Source of the DNA: JAJPXC01 sp964628905
GTDB taxonomy: Bacteria > Bacteroidota > Bacteroidia > Bacteroidales > Muribaculaceae
DNA length: 36,387 nt
Direction: 5' to 3'
Assembly (NCBI GenBank): GCA_964628905.1
Contig: CAZVNS010000020.1
Location: forward strand, 1 to 36,387
Part shown: positions 7,566 through 16,126 of the stretch, piece by piece
How the letters are laid out: the number at the start of each line of letters is the position of its first letter
Position numbering within the stretch: position 1 is the first letter of the stretch
Translations under genes and position numbers: made by a program
The notes under the pieces: generated by a model
Told to the model about the DNA's origin: nothing
Database searches by the model: none
Seen by the model: the letters and a program-made list of their open reading frames with translations, nothing else

Positions 7566-10500
7566 TCAGGGGGCGGTGACCGCAATCTTGCGGGTTGCGG
7601 TGGAGTGCTGCTCGCCATCGGTGGTGATTGAGGCTTTGTAGAGGTAGATGCCTCGGTTGACTCGGTTGCCTGAGCGGCCGGTGAGGTCCCACTTGACGGG
7701 GGCTGATGTGAACATGTCGCTGCGGCCCGACGAGGTTGAGCTCCACACTTCGGCGCCGAGCAGGTTGTAGACGGTGACAGTGACGGTCATCTGTGCGTCG
7801 GGGCGGTCGTGGGTGATGTAGAAGTTTGCCTCAACCGATGCGGGGTTGGCATCGGTGTAGATGTCGTAGATTGTGGGGCTCAGGCCTCGCTCGACGAAGA
7901 ATTCGATGGTCTGCTCGGTCAGGTTGTTGGAGGTGTCCCAGACTCTGAGCTTGAGGGTGTGTGCCCCGGGCATGAGGTTTTCGGTGGGGTAGGCGATGGT
8001 GCCACCGATTGAGCCGTCGGCATTGGGGGTATAGTACTGCGACACGTCGGTCATGGTGGTTGTCTCGTCGAGGTACAGGGTCATCTGGTGACCGATGCCG
8101 GCTTGCGAGAGGTTGAGTCCGCGGTTGTCGGAGATTGTGGCGAGCACCATCGGCGATTCGTTGACCGTCTGCCCGTTGACAAACGACTGGTGGTTGAGGT
8201 AGTAGCTCTCGATCACCGGTGGGATGGTGTCGGTGGTGGCGTTGGTGTCGGTGCCATACACGTAGAGGTCGCGCATGCAGCTGATGGCTTCGCGGTCGTC
8301 GGTGCTGTAGGCGTAGAGGTTGAGGGCCGCCGGACGGTAGTTGTCGGCGATCTCCGAGGGCATGGCGATGTGTATCTTAAATCGCCCGCCGGTGATGGAG
8401 TCGTTGCCGGCGTAGAGCCGGGTGCCTTGTTGCTCGAATGTGACAGCGCTGCCGTCACCCCAGCCGTGGCTGGTGGTGGAGTGTTCGGCGTCGTAGAGCA
8501 CCGATGAGAGGATGCCGGAGAAGTTGGGGATATGCTCGCCGGCGGGATTGATGATTTCACCCACGACGGTGACGTCCTGACGGGCCATGATTGTGGGAAG
8601 GTCGTCGGGGTCGACGGCTGAGCCGTTGATGGCGGTGACGCGAATGCGGTTGGATGGTATGGTCATGCGCATCGCGGGATCGCCCATGAGCACGTAGCGG
8701 AGTTTGTTGGAGTTGTTCTTAAGGCCGTTCTTGGCGTTGCGGTACAGGTCGCCGATGCGCTGGAACTGTCCGTCGTCGTCGCGGAGTGCCATCTGGGCTC
8801 CGACTTGGGCGGTGAGCAGTCCGTTGTCGCTGATATATACGGGGCGTGTGGCCGAGATGGCGGCGATTACGCCACCACCCTGGGTTTGCCACATGATTTC
8901 GGCTCCGCTGAGGTTGGCTTGGTCCCAGCGCAGGAAGTCGCAGGTGGCGGCATAGAGTATGGGGAGTCGGCGGTAGTATAGCTTGTTGAAGTCGCCGCTG
9001 ACGAGGAATTGCTCGTGGGTCCAGCCCGACATGTTGGCGTGGCCCACATAGTTCCACCACCACACTCCTTCGTCGAGCAGTCGGAACATGTCGGCGCGGG
9101 CTGCGGGGTAGCCGTTGCTCACCTTGTCGTAGGCGTCGGTGTAAATCTTGTCGACCACGATTTCAGAGCCGTTGGGGGTGTTGAGCATGGCGTTGTATAG
9201 GCGCTCGGTCTGCTGCATGTGCTGGCCGCTGTCCTCGTCGTCGGCGATGAGCATCACACGGTTTTTCCAGGCTCCGCGGGGCATGGCGTCGGTGTATTGT
9301 ATGAGTTTGTCGACGGCGTTGCGGGCATCCTCGACTGAGCGCACGGGCATGCGCCCCACAGCTATGGAGAGCACTGAGGCTCCGGGGGCTGAGCCTGAGT
9401 CGTCGGCGAGGAATGCGTAGAAGTCGTCGGTGGTGTATGAGTCGTTTTCGTCAAGTCCGGTGTTCGACTCCCAGGCGGGGATGGTGGAATAGTTGACTGT
9501 GCCGGAGACGGATGTGAGCCGGCGGTTGTCGAATATCGAGCGTCCCATCAGCAGGGCGTACTGGAGCTTGTCGGAGTCGGCTGATGCGTTGCCGCGGTCG
9601 TATAGCATCTTGAGCATGCGGCGCAGTGCCCCGGGGTCGGGTGAGCCGGAGGAGAATTCGTTGTAGACGTCGTTGACGTTGACCACGGCCACGCTCATCG
9701 AGTCGCGCTCAATGTGGAATTGTGCCAGACGCTCAGCCTGTGCCTGCCACTCAGGGAGGGTGAATATCACCATGTTGGGGGTGGGGAGTGAGTGGAGGTT
9801 CTGGTTGGTCACGTTAGCCACGAATTTGGGGGAGGGGAATGTGGCGTCGTCGTTCCAGGCCACATAGGAGCGTTGGCCGGTGTATTCGTTGGTGTAACGG
9901 GAGTCGGCGCTACCCTTGATGGCGCTGATGTTGAGGGGGTCGGTGACGTCCCACACGCGGGTGTTGGTAGCTGTCGATGCCAGGGTGAACGATGACTGGT
10001 GGAGCCAGAACTGGAGGTAGCCGTTGCGCATCTTCAGCTGGCGGGGGTAGTTGATTGTGATGTAGTCGAGCCGGGCCTCGTGGATGGTGGCCGACGATGA
10101 GTGGGATATGCCGATCTGGAGCTTGTCGCCGGAGGCTTCAAACTCTTTGCGGGTGGTGGTTTCTGTGCCGAACACGTAGGTCGACGACGATGAGGCGCGG
10201 ATGTCGTCGGAGGAGGTGGTGGGGAGCTCGGTGCCGTTGGCGGTGAATGTCAGGCGCGATGATGAGCCGTAGGTTTTGGCGGCAAATCCCACCTGCATCC
10301 ACACCTTGGGCGATGATGTGTCGCGGTCGGTAAGGGTGAAGTTGAATGTCTGCGATGGGGTGTAGCGGAAGTCCTCGCCCAGCAGGTAGTGGCCGGTGAG
10401 TGCCAGTGACACCTGGTCGACCTCATGGTAGAGGCGGTCGTGGAAGGATGTGGCATAGTCGGTGGTGCCGATAGGCTCGCCGGTGGCATCAGGGATGTCG

Positions 10501-10955
10501 CGCGCGGGGGTGTCGCTCTCGGTGATGTAGTAGTATCCTACCTGTGTGAATGGGTTGAGGCTGTGGATGTAGCGGTAGGTGGCGGCTTGGGACCACGACT
10601 CGATGCCCACAGCGTAGAAGTAAACGCCGTTGGAGGTGCTGACCGATTGCACAAGCGGCAGATCGTCGACATAGTTCACGCGGGTGAGGGCATCGGGGAT
10701 GCGCACTCCTCCAGCACCGTAGACGCGCACTTTGGCGGGGTCGGAGAAGCCCCATGAGCGCAGGTCGGCGGCTGTGATGCGGTAGATGCCTGAGTTGGTG
10801 ACACTCACCTTCACCCAACGTCCTTGGCTCAGGGCCGATGTCTCGGCATAGGTGTTGACGGGGAATGCCCCCGCCTGCTGAGCTGCCAGGACTATAAATC
10901 CGATGAGGAGTGTCAATATGCGGTGTATATGCGACTTATGTAATCGATTGGTCAT
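7566..10955 (-). CDS. PorU-like C25 (gingipain-family) cysteine peptidase, type IX secretion sortase type, copy 2
   Basis: 1129 residues from the ATG at 10955. The frame extends six codons further to a TTG, which I reject because MTNRLHKSHIHRILTLLIGF already gives a good signal peptide. The N-domain SALSQGRWVKVSV and the GFSDPAKVRVYGAGG segment match copy 1. The catalytic pair is His639 in YVGHANMSGW and Cys672 in YAATCDFL. The Ig-like C-terminus contains NLLGAEVWSS and RVNRGIYLYKA. It lies about 70 bp downstream of the GH25 gene on the same strand, so it could be the tail of that operon. Paralogous to 2848-6258 but clearly diverged, so this is an old duplication rather than a recent one. Confidence 0.85.
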   Translation of the reverse strand: MTNRLHKSHIHRILTLLIGFIVLAAQQAGAFPVNTYAETSALSQGRWVKVSVTNSGIYRITAADLRSWGFSDPAKVRVYGAGGVRIPDALTRVNYVDDLPLVQSVSTSNGVYFYAVGIESWSQAATYRYIHSLNPFTQVGYYYITESDTPARDIPDATGEPIGTTDYATSFHDRLYHEVDQVSLALTGHYLLGEDFRYTPSQTFNFTLTDRDTSSPKVWMQVGFAAKTYGSSSRLTFTANGTELPTTSSDDIRASSSSTYVFGTETTTRKEFEASGDKLQIGISHSSSATIHEARLDYITINYPRQLKMRNGYLQFWLHQSSFTLASTATNTRVWDVTDPLNISAIKGSADSRYTNEYTGQRSYVAWNDDATFPSPKFVANVTNQNLHSLPTPNMVIFTLPEWQAQAERLAQFHIERDSMSVAVVNVNDVYNEFSSGSPDPGALRRMLKMLYDRGNASADSDKLQYALLMGRSIFDNRRLTSVSGTVNYSTIPAWESNTGLDENDSYTTDDFYAFLADDSGSAPGASVLSIAVGRMPVRSVEDARNAVDKLIQYTDAMPRGAWKNRVMLIADDEDSGQHMQQTERLYNAMLNTPNGSEIVVDKIYTDAYDKVSNGYPAARADMFRLLDEGVWWWNYVGHANMSGWTHEQFLVSGDFNKLYYRRLPILYAATCDFLRWDQANLSGAEIMWQTQGGGVIAAISATRPVYISDNGLLTAQVGAQMALRDDDGQFQRIGDLYRNAKNGLKNNSNKLRYVLMGDPAMRMTIPSNRIRVTAINGSAVDPDDLPTIMARQDVTVVGEIINPAGEHIPNFSGILSSVLYDAEHSTTSHGWGDGSAVTFEQQGTRLYAGNDSITGGRFKIHIAMPSEIADNYRPAALNLYAYSTDDREAISCMRDLYVYGTDTNATTDTIPPVIESYYLNHQSFVNGQTVNESPMVLATISDNRGLNLSQAGIGHQMTLYLDETTTMTDVSQYYTPNADGSIGGTIAYPTENLMPGAHTLKLRVWDTSNNLTEQTIEFFVERGLSPTIYDIYTDANPASVEANFYITHDRPDAQMTVTVTVYNLLGAEVWSSTSSGRSDMFTSAPVKWDLTGRSGNRVNRGIYLYKASITTDGEQHSTATRKIAVTAP

Positions 10956-11025
10956 ATCGGTGTGTGGTTTCAATGATGTTGCACGCTGCTTCGGGCACAG
11001 TCACGCTAATGATATTAACGTAAAA

Positions 11026-11772
11026 TCATTCGTAATATTGTGGTGGGAACGTCAGTGATTTTAACCACTGACGGTATTGGTCGCGCGTGCCCATGAAGGA
11101 GTTTCGGTCTACCGGGCCGTTGACTCCGGCCACCTGTCCATTATGGCTGTATTGCCAGATGATTACGCGGTCGTTACCCTGGTCGAGCGGCGGGTCGGTG
11201 AATGAGCAGATCCACAGCGGGTAACGTTCGAGCTGGTTGCGTATAAAGCGTGCGTGGCCGTCGCGGTTGGTGTAGAGCATCACGGGGTAGCCCTGCGACT
11301 CGAGGTATGAGAGCATTTCGCGCAGTCGCCCCACAATCTGGGGCGTTGGGCATGCGTTGGGGTTGCCCCACTCCTCGATGTCGATGATCAGCGGCAGGTC
11401 GAGGTGCAGCCCGCGCACTGAGTTGAGCAGGTTGAGGGCTTGCATCAGGCCGTTGGTCTCGAAGCGGAAGAAGTGGTAGGCCCCGACGTGCAGTCCGGCG
11501 GCAAGCGCTCGGGAATGGTTGGTGTAAAATGCAGTATCCTTGAATGTTGCCCCCTCGGTGGCTTTGATTAGCACGAAGTCGACGCTGTCGGCACGCACGG
11601 CTTCAAAGTCGACCGGACCGTTGTGGGCCGAGATGTCGATACCGGCCACCGGTAGCCGGGGGTCAAGCTCGGCTGATACACCGGCGCACCCCGTGGCGAT
11701 GGCGCTCCACAGGGCGATGGCGATTGCCACCACTGCAGCGGTGACGTGTCGGTACATGCGTCGGTGAGTCAT
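11026..11772 (-). CDS. GH25 family lysozyme (N-acetylmuramidase), probable lipoprotein
   Basis: 248 residues. GH25 enzymes cut the MurNAc-GlcNAc bond of peptidoglycan. The N-terminus is hydrophobic and ends in SAIATGC (Cys29), a lipobox-like sequence, so it is probably anchored in the periplasm or outer membrane. The domain starts with AGIDISAHNG (Asp46). The catalytic DxE is in LPLIIDIEEW (Asp131, Glu133), and the sequence closes with VIIWQYSHNGQVAGVNGPVD. It is the last gene of the murein/redox operon, 13 bp after dsbD. Confidence 0.92.
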   Translation of the reverse strand: MTHRRMYRHVTAAVVAIAIALWSAIATGCAGVSAELDPRLPVAGIDISAHNGPVDFEAVRADSVDFVLIKATEGATFKDTAFYTNHSRALAAGLHVGAYHFFRFETNGLMQALNLLNSVRGLHLDLPLIIDIEEWGNPNACPTPQIVGRLREMLSYLESQGYPVMLYTNRDGHARFIRNQLERYPLWICSFTDPPLDQGNDRVIIWQYSHNGQVAGVNGPVDRNSFMGTRDQYRQWLKSLTFPPQYYE

Positions 11773-11785
11773 AGGGGGTTGACGG

Positions 11786-13918
11786 TCAATTGAAAAGGTG
11801 GTATTTTTCGAGTCCCTGCTGGAGGAAAGTCATGAAGCGCTCGGGCGACTTGTGGTAGCTTGCGGGCTCGTTGAGCATGGCGCCGTCGTTGTCGAGTATT
11901 ACGTAGTAGGGCTGAGTAGAGGCTCCGAATTTGTAGTTTTGGAGAAACATCCACTTGTCGCCTATGGTCTCAAGCTCGATGCGGTCGGTGCCATTGTCTA
12001 CGATAATAGGCTCGGCGAGCGGGGTCTTGGAGTCGACCATGAGCTTGATTACCACGAAGTTTTCGGCGATGAAGGTGTGCACCTGCTCGGTATTGATCAC
12101 GGCCTCCTCCATCTGGCGGCAGTTGACACAGCCGTAGCCTGAGAAGTCGATGAGAACGGGCATCTTATGCTCGCGGGCGTACTCCATGCCGCGGGTATAG
12201 TCGTCAAATTCAGTGATTTCCCGCGAGTGGGCGTAGAGGTTGAAATCCTGGGTGGTGAGCGGTGGCACAAAGGCGCTGGCGGACTTGAGGGGCGCCCCCC
12301 ACAAGCCGGGGATCAGGTAGACGGCAAACGAAAGCGGCAGCAGTGCCAATAGGAATGAGCCTACCCCCACATGGTCGCGGGGGGAGTCGTGCGAGAAGCG
12401 CAATTTGCCTAACAGGTACATGCCCAAGAGGATAAACAGCACGATCCAGAGCGAGAGGAACACTTCGCGGTCGAGCAGATGCCACCCGTAGGCCATGTCG
12501 GCCACGGAGAGGAATTTGAGCGACAGTATCAGTTCGATGAAGCCTAACACCACTTTCACCGAGTTGAGCCATCCGCCGGAGCGGGGCATCGTCTTGAGCA
12601 TGCCGGGAAACAAGGCGCAGAGCGTGAACGGAAGTGCCAATCCCAGTGCGAAGCCTCCCATGCCTATGGCCGGGCCGAGTATCTCACCCTCGGCGGCAGT
12701 GGCCACAAGAAGTGTGCCGATGATCGGGCCGGTGCATGAGAATGACACTAAGGCAAGGGTGAAGGCCATGAAGAAGATGCTGATCAGGCCGGTGGTCGAC
12801 TCGGCTTTGGAGTCGATGGCGTTGGACCAGCGGGCCGGGAGCTTGATCTCGAAGGCTCCGAAGAATGATATGGCAAATATCACCAGGATGGCGAAGAAGA
12901 TGATGTTGAACACTGCCGATGTCGACAGCTCGTTGAGCTTGCCGGCGCCAAAAAGAAGTGTAATCAGCAATCCTAATGCTACGTATATCACCACTATGGC
13001 GAGCCCGTAGAGGAGCGCTCCGCGGTTGAGGCGCGAGCCTTTCGATGATTTGAGGAAAAATGACACGGTCATCGGTATCATCGGCCACACGCAGGGGGTG
13101 AGCAGGGCGGCCAATCCACCTAAGAAGCCTAAGAGGAGCGTCATCCACAGCCCGGTGGTCTCGGCAGCTGTTGTTTTGGACGGCTCCCACCATTGAGGCT
13201 GACCCTGAGTGAGTTGGGCGGGAAGGGAGGCGGCTTTTAGTGGCGCAACCTGAGAGATTGCAGAGGCTTCAGGATCTTCGGGATCTTCGGCAACCCCAGA
13301 TGTTTCAGCACTTTCAGCGGTATCGGTGGTATCAGTGGTATCATCGACTTCAGGGGTCTTAGGGCCTTCAGAAATCTCAGATTTCACTGATTTCTCGGTT
13401 GTCGCTGGTTTCTCAGTTGTCTCGGATTTCGCTGAGACGATAGGGGTTATCCCTTTTGCGGGGTCGTAGGTGGCTTTTACGGTGAGGGAGGCGCGCATCA
13501 TTGCGCACATCTCCTCGCAGCATGCCTGGCCGCGGATCTTCAGGGTGATGTCGTGACTTTGGTCGTCGGTGATTTCAAATGGTATGGTGAAGCGCACTTT
13601 GGAGTCCCATTGGGCTATCTCGGCTCCCTGGGCTTCGTCGAAGTGCATTTTGGCCCCCTTGGAGGGGATGGGTGCACCGGTGATGTTGATGCCGGGCTGG
13701 GGTTCGATGGTGATTTCCAATGGGTTGATGCCTCCGTCGGGCGGTAGGGCATAGAAGTGGTAGCCACCGTTGGGCACGGCTGTGAGCCGTATCTCGCCTG
13801 TGTTGCCTGAGGTCATGTTGACGCGTCCCGACCATGTCACGGGTTCGTCGGCCAGGCTGCTGAGGGCTGAGAGTATGATTGAGAGCAGCAGTGCCGCCCG
13901 CATTGTGAGTCTGTTCAT
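11786..13918 (-). CDS. dsbD: Thiol:disulfide interchange protein DsbD
   Basis: 710 residues. DsbD moves electrons from cytoplasmic thioredoxin across the inner membrane to periplasmic thiol proteins. Three parts are visible: a signal peptide and N-terminal alpha domain with a CCEEMC cysteine cluster (133-138); a membrane domain from about 255 to 545 with the two redox cysteines in LTPCVWPM (Cys276) and SFSCTGPI (Cys395); and a C-terminal thioredoxin domain with GYGCVNCRQM (Cys597, Cys600). Between alpha and membrane domains, residues about 160-225 form a low-complexity Thr/Asp/Glu/Ser-rich linker with TTDTTDT repeats. It sits 30 bp after the epimerase gene. Link to murein turnover is contextual only. 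Confidence 0.93.
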   Translation of the reverse strand: MNRLTMRAALLLSIILSALSSLADEPVTWSGRVNMTSGNTGEIRLTAVPNGGYHFYALPPDGGINPLEITIEPQPGINITGAPIPSKGAKMHFDEAQGAEIAQWDSKVRFTIPFEITDDQSHDITLKIRGQACCEEMCAMMRASLTVKATYDPAKGITPIVSAKSETTEKPATTEKSVKSEISEGPKTPEVDDTTDTTDTAESAETSGVAEDPEDPEASAISQVAPLKAASLPAQLTQGQPQWWEPSKTTAAETTGLWMTLLLGFLGGLAALLTPCVWPMIPMTVSFFLKSSKGSRLNRGALLYGLAIVVIYVALGLLITLLFGAGKLNELSTSAVFNIIFFAILVIFAISFFGAFEIKLPARWSNAIDSKAESTTGLISIFFMAFTLALVSFSCTGPIIGTLLVATAAEGEILGPAIGMGGFALGLALPFTLCALFPGMLKTMPRSGGWLNSVKVVLGFIELILSLKFLSVADMAYGWHLLDREVFLSLWIVLFILLGMYLLGKLRFSHDSPRDHVGVGSFLLALLPLSFAVYLIPGLWGAPLKSASAFVPPLTTQDFNLYAHSREITEFDDYTRGMEYAREHKMPVLIDFSGYGCVNCRQMEEAVINTEQVHTFIAENFVVIKLMVDSKTPLAEPIIVDNGTDRIELETIGDKWMFLQNYKFGASTQPYYVILDNDGAMLNEPASYHKSPERFMTFLQQGLEKYHLFN

Positions 13919-13948
13919 ATATTATAAATGTGTGTGCGTGGTGAGGGG

Positions 13949-15094
13949 TTAGGAGAGTTCTGACAGGGGTATGGCGCCGATGCCGGGGCGGTCGGGGATG
14001 GTGACGCGTCCGTCTACGATTTTCATGCCATCGAAGAGGTCGTTGGCTATCAGCAGGTTGCCGTCGAGGTCGGCCCAGTCGGCCAATGGAGCGAGTTGCG
14101 ATGCGGCTGAGATGCCGCACGATGTCTCGGTCATGCAGCCGAGCATCACTTTCATGCCCAGGCCGCGGGCTGTGGCGGCCATCTGGTAGGCTTCATGGAG
14201 TCCGGTCGACTTCATGAGCTTGATGTTGATGGCGTCGTAGGCGCCGGCGGCACGGGTCACGTCGGGGAGGCGCTGCAGGAACTCGTCGGCCACAATCGGC
14301 AGCGGCGAACGCTCGCGTAGCCAGGCGGTGTCGTCGATCATCTCTTTGGGGAGGGGTTGCTCCACGAAGAGGCAACCGCGCTCAGCCAGCCAGTGGCACA
14401 TGTCGAGGGCCTGGTGACGGTCGGTCCATCCTTGGTTGGCGTCGACGCATATCGGGCGGTCGGTCATCGAGCGTATCACCTCTACGGTCTCGCGGTCGTT
14501 GTCGAGTCCCATCTTTACTTTGAGCACTTTATAGGGGTGAGCCTCGTCGACTTTCTGGCGAACCACCTCTTCGGTGTCGATGCCGATGGTGAACGATGTC
14601 ATGGGCGCTTTCTCAGGGGAGAGCCCCCAGATCTTATACCACGGTTGACCCATGATTTTGCCTAACAGGTCGTGGAGGGCTATGTCGACCGACGCTTTTG
14701 CGGCACGGTTGTCGAGGGCTACGGAGTCGACATACTCCAGTATCTCCTCCAGGCGGAATGGGTCGGTGAATTGCGACAGGTCGAGCTGGCCGAGGAATTT
14801 AGTCACCGACTCAATCGATTCCCCTAAGTATGGGGGCATCGATGCCTCGCCGTAACCTACCAGGCCGTCGTATTCGATCTGCACTTGCACGTCGGGGGTG
14901 GTGGTGCGCGACGAACGGGCCAGGTTGAAGGCGTGGCGCAGTTGCAGCTCGTAGGGGTAGAATGAGAGATTTAACCGGCCGGAACGCCCTGGGACCTTGG
15001 GCTTGGCGGGTTCACCGAAGGCTGAGAAGGAGATGGGTGAGGCGGCTACGGCTGCTCCTAATATTGTGGTGCGGAGAAAGTTGCGACGATCCAT
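13949..15094 (-). CDS. Dipeptide (L-Ala-D/L-Glu) epimerase, enolase superfamily, with Tat signal
   Basis: 381 residues. It should convert L-Ala-D-Glu released from peptidoglycan to L-Ala-L-Glu. Enolase-superfamily residues seen are: KxK in LKVKMG (Lys192, Lys194), metal ligands Asp218 (CVDANQGW), Glu245 (FVEQPL) and Asp270 (IVADEF), a lysine at the end of the sixth strand (NIKLMKSTG, Lys292), and the DLDG segment (342-345) typical of AE epimerases. The N-terminus MDRRNFLRTT plus a hydrophobic run is a Tat export signal, so it probably folds in the cytoplasm and works in the periplasm. It lies 12 bp downstream of the NlpC/P60 gene, a pairing known for murein peptide salvage. Confidence 0.9.
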   Translation of the reverse strand: MDRRNFLRTTILGAAVAASPISFSAFGEPAKPKVPGRSGRLNLSFYPYELQLRHAFNLARSSRTTTPDVQVQIEYDGLVGYGEASMPPYLGESIESVTKFLGQLDLSQFTDPFRLEEILEYVDSVALDNRAAKASVDIALHDLLGKIMGQPWYKIWGLSPEKAPMTSFTIGIDTEEVVRQKVDEAHPYKVLKVKMGLDNDRETVEVIRSMTDRPICVDANQGWTDRHQALDMCHWLAERGCLFVEQPLPKEMIDDTAWLRERSPLPIVADEFLQRLPDVTRAAGAYDAINIKLMKSTGLHEAYQMAATARGLGMKVMLGCMTETSCGISAASQLAPLADWADLDGNLLIANDLFDGMKIVDGRVTIPDRPGIGAIPLSELS

Positions 15095-15106
15095 AGATAA
15101 TGTTGT

Positions 15107-16099
15107 TTATTTGGTGAAATACCAGGGGTGATTGATGGCTTGGATGATGCCGGGGTTGGCATGGTCGATGATGCGCACGGCCCAGAGGAAAGGTGTGGTG
15201 ATGTAGCCCTTGGAGTCGGGGTTGACGGAGTTGCGGCGCACGCGGCCGGCTGATGAGTGTACATATTCGCCGTCGTGGTCGTGCAGGGCCACGTGGGTCA
15301 CGCGTCCGGTCTTGGGGTTGCCGAAGAATAGCAGGTCGCCGGCTTGCAGCTCCGGCCATTGGTCAGGCTCGATGCGCATGCCGGTGCGGGCTTGGCTTGA
15401 GGCGTCGCGCGGTATGATCCACCCCTGTGTGAAGTAGGCGGTGCGGGTCAGCCCTGAGCAGTCGACACCTTTTGGTGAGGTGCCTCCCCAGAAGTAGGGC
15501 GTCCCCTCCATCGAGTAGGCGTAGTCGAGCATACGCTCCACATCCATGGGCTGCGAGGCCCATTGGGTGATGTTTTGTGCTTGTGAGGCGTTGAGCCAGC
15601 CGCGGCGTCCATCGGGGAGGGTGACGGCGAGTTGCGTGGGGGTTGAGGCCGCGGAGTCGACTTGGAGAATACCGCCGGTGGTGATGTCGCTGACACGGCG
15701 GCGGGGGGTGTCGACTCCCGGCTCGGCGGTGATTTCGGTGGTGCCGTAGTCGCTGACGATCACGCGGGGGGAGCGGGCCCACTCAATCATCTCAGCGGTC
15801 GACTTGGGGGCGAGGGTGTTGGCGATGATGTATCCGGTGTAGCCCTCGGGACTTTGCACCTTGTACCAGTCACCCTCCTTGGCGGTGAGGCGTATGGGCT
15901 GCCCCATGACGGCTTGGCTGGCGAGCTCGGCGCTGTGGCGGGGCTCCTCGCGGATGCAGGCTACTGACACGTTGACCAGCGCCCACTGCTGCTGCGGGTC
16001 GGCGGCGTCGTATGCCTCGGGAGCAAATCCCGGGGTGTCGGCGGCGAAGGCAGTGACGGATGCCGCCGTCAGGAGTATTGATGATATGAGTCGTTTCAT
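15107..16099 (-). CDS. NlpC/P60 family peptidoglycan endopeptidase with SH3b domains
   Basis: 330 residues with a signal peptide (1-20, cleaved near AFAA). Bacterial SH3-like segments lie at about 40-100 and 110-175. The C-terminal NlpC/P60 domain has Cys214 in GVDCSGLTR, His269 in THVAL and His281 in EYVHSS, matching the Cys-His-His spacing of YkfC-type enzymes. These cut the gamma-D-Glu-diamino acid bond of stem peptides that carry a free L-Ala, releasing L-Ala-D-Glu. The next gene encodes the epimerase for that dipeptide, which strongly supports this substrate. Confidence 0.92.
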   Translation of the reverse strand: MKRLISSILLTAASVTAFAADTPGFAPEAYDAADPQQQWALVNVSVACIREEPRHSAELASQAVMGQPIRLTAKEGDWYKVQSPEGYTGYIIANTLAPKSTAEMIEWARSPRVIVSDYGTTEITAEPGVDTPRRRVSDITTGGILQVDSAASTPTQLAVTLPDGRRGWLNASQAQNITQWASQPMDVERMLDYAYSMEGTPYFWGGTSPKGVDCSGLTRTAYFTQGWIIPRDASSQARTGMRIEPDQWPELQAGDLLFFGNPKTGRVTHVALHDHDGEYVHSSAGRVRRNSVNPDSKGYITTPFLWAVRIIDHANPGIIQAINHPWYFTK

Positions 16100-16126
16100 T
16101 GGGTATAATTGTGCGTAAAGTTACAT

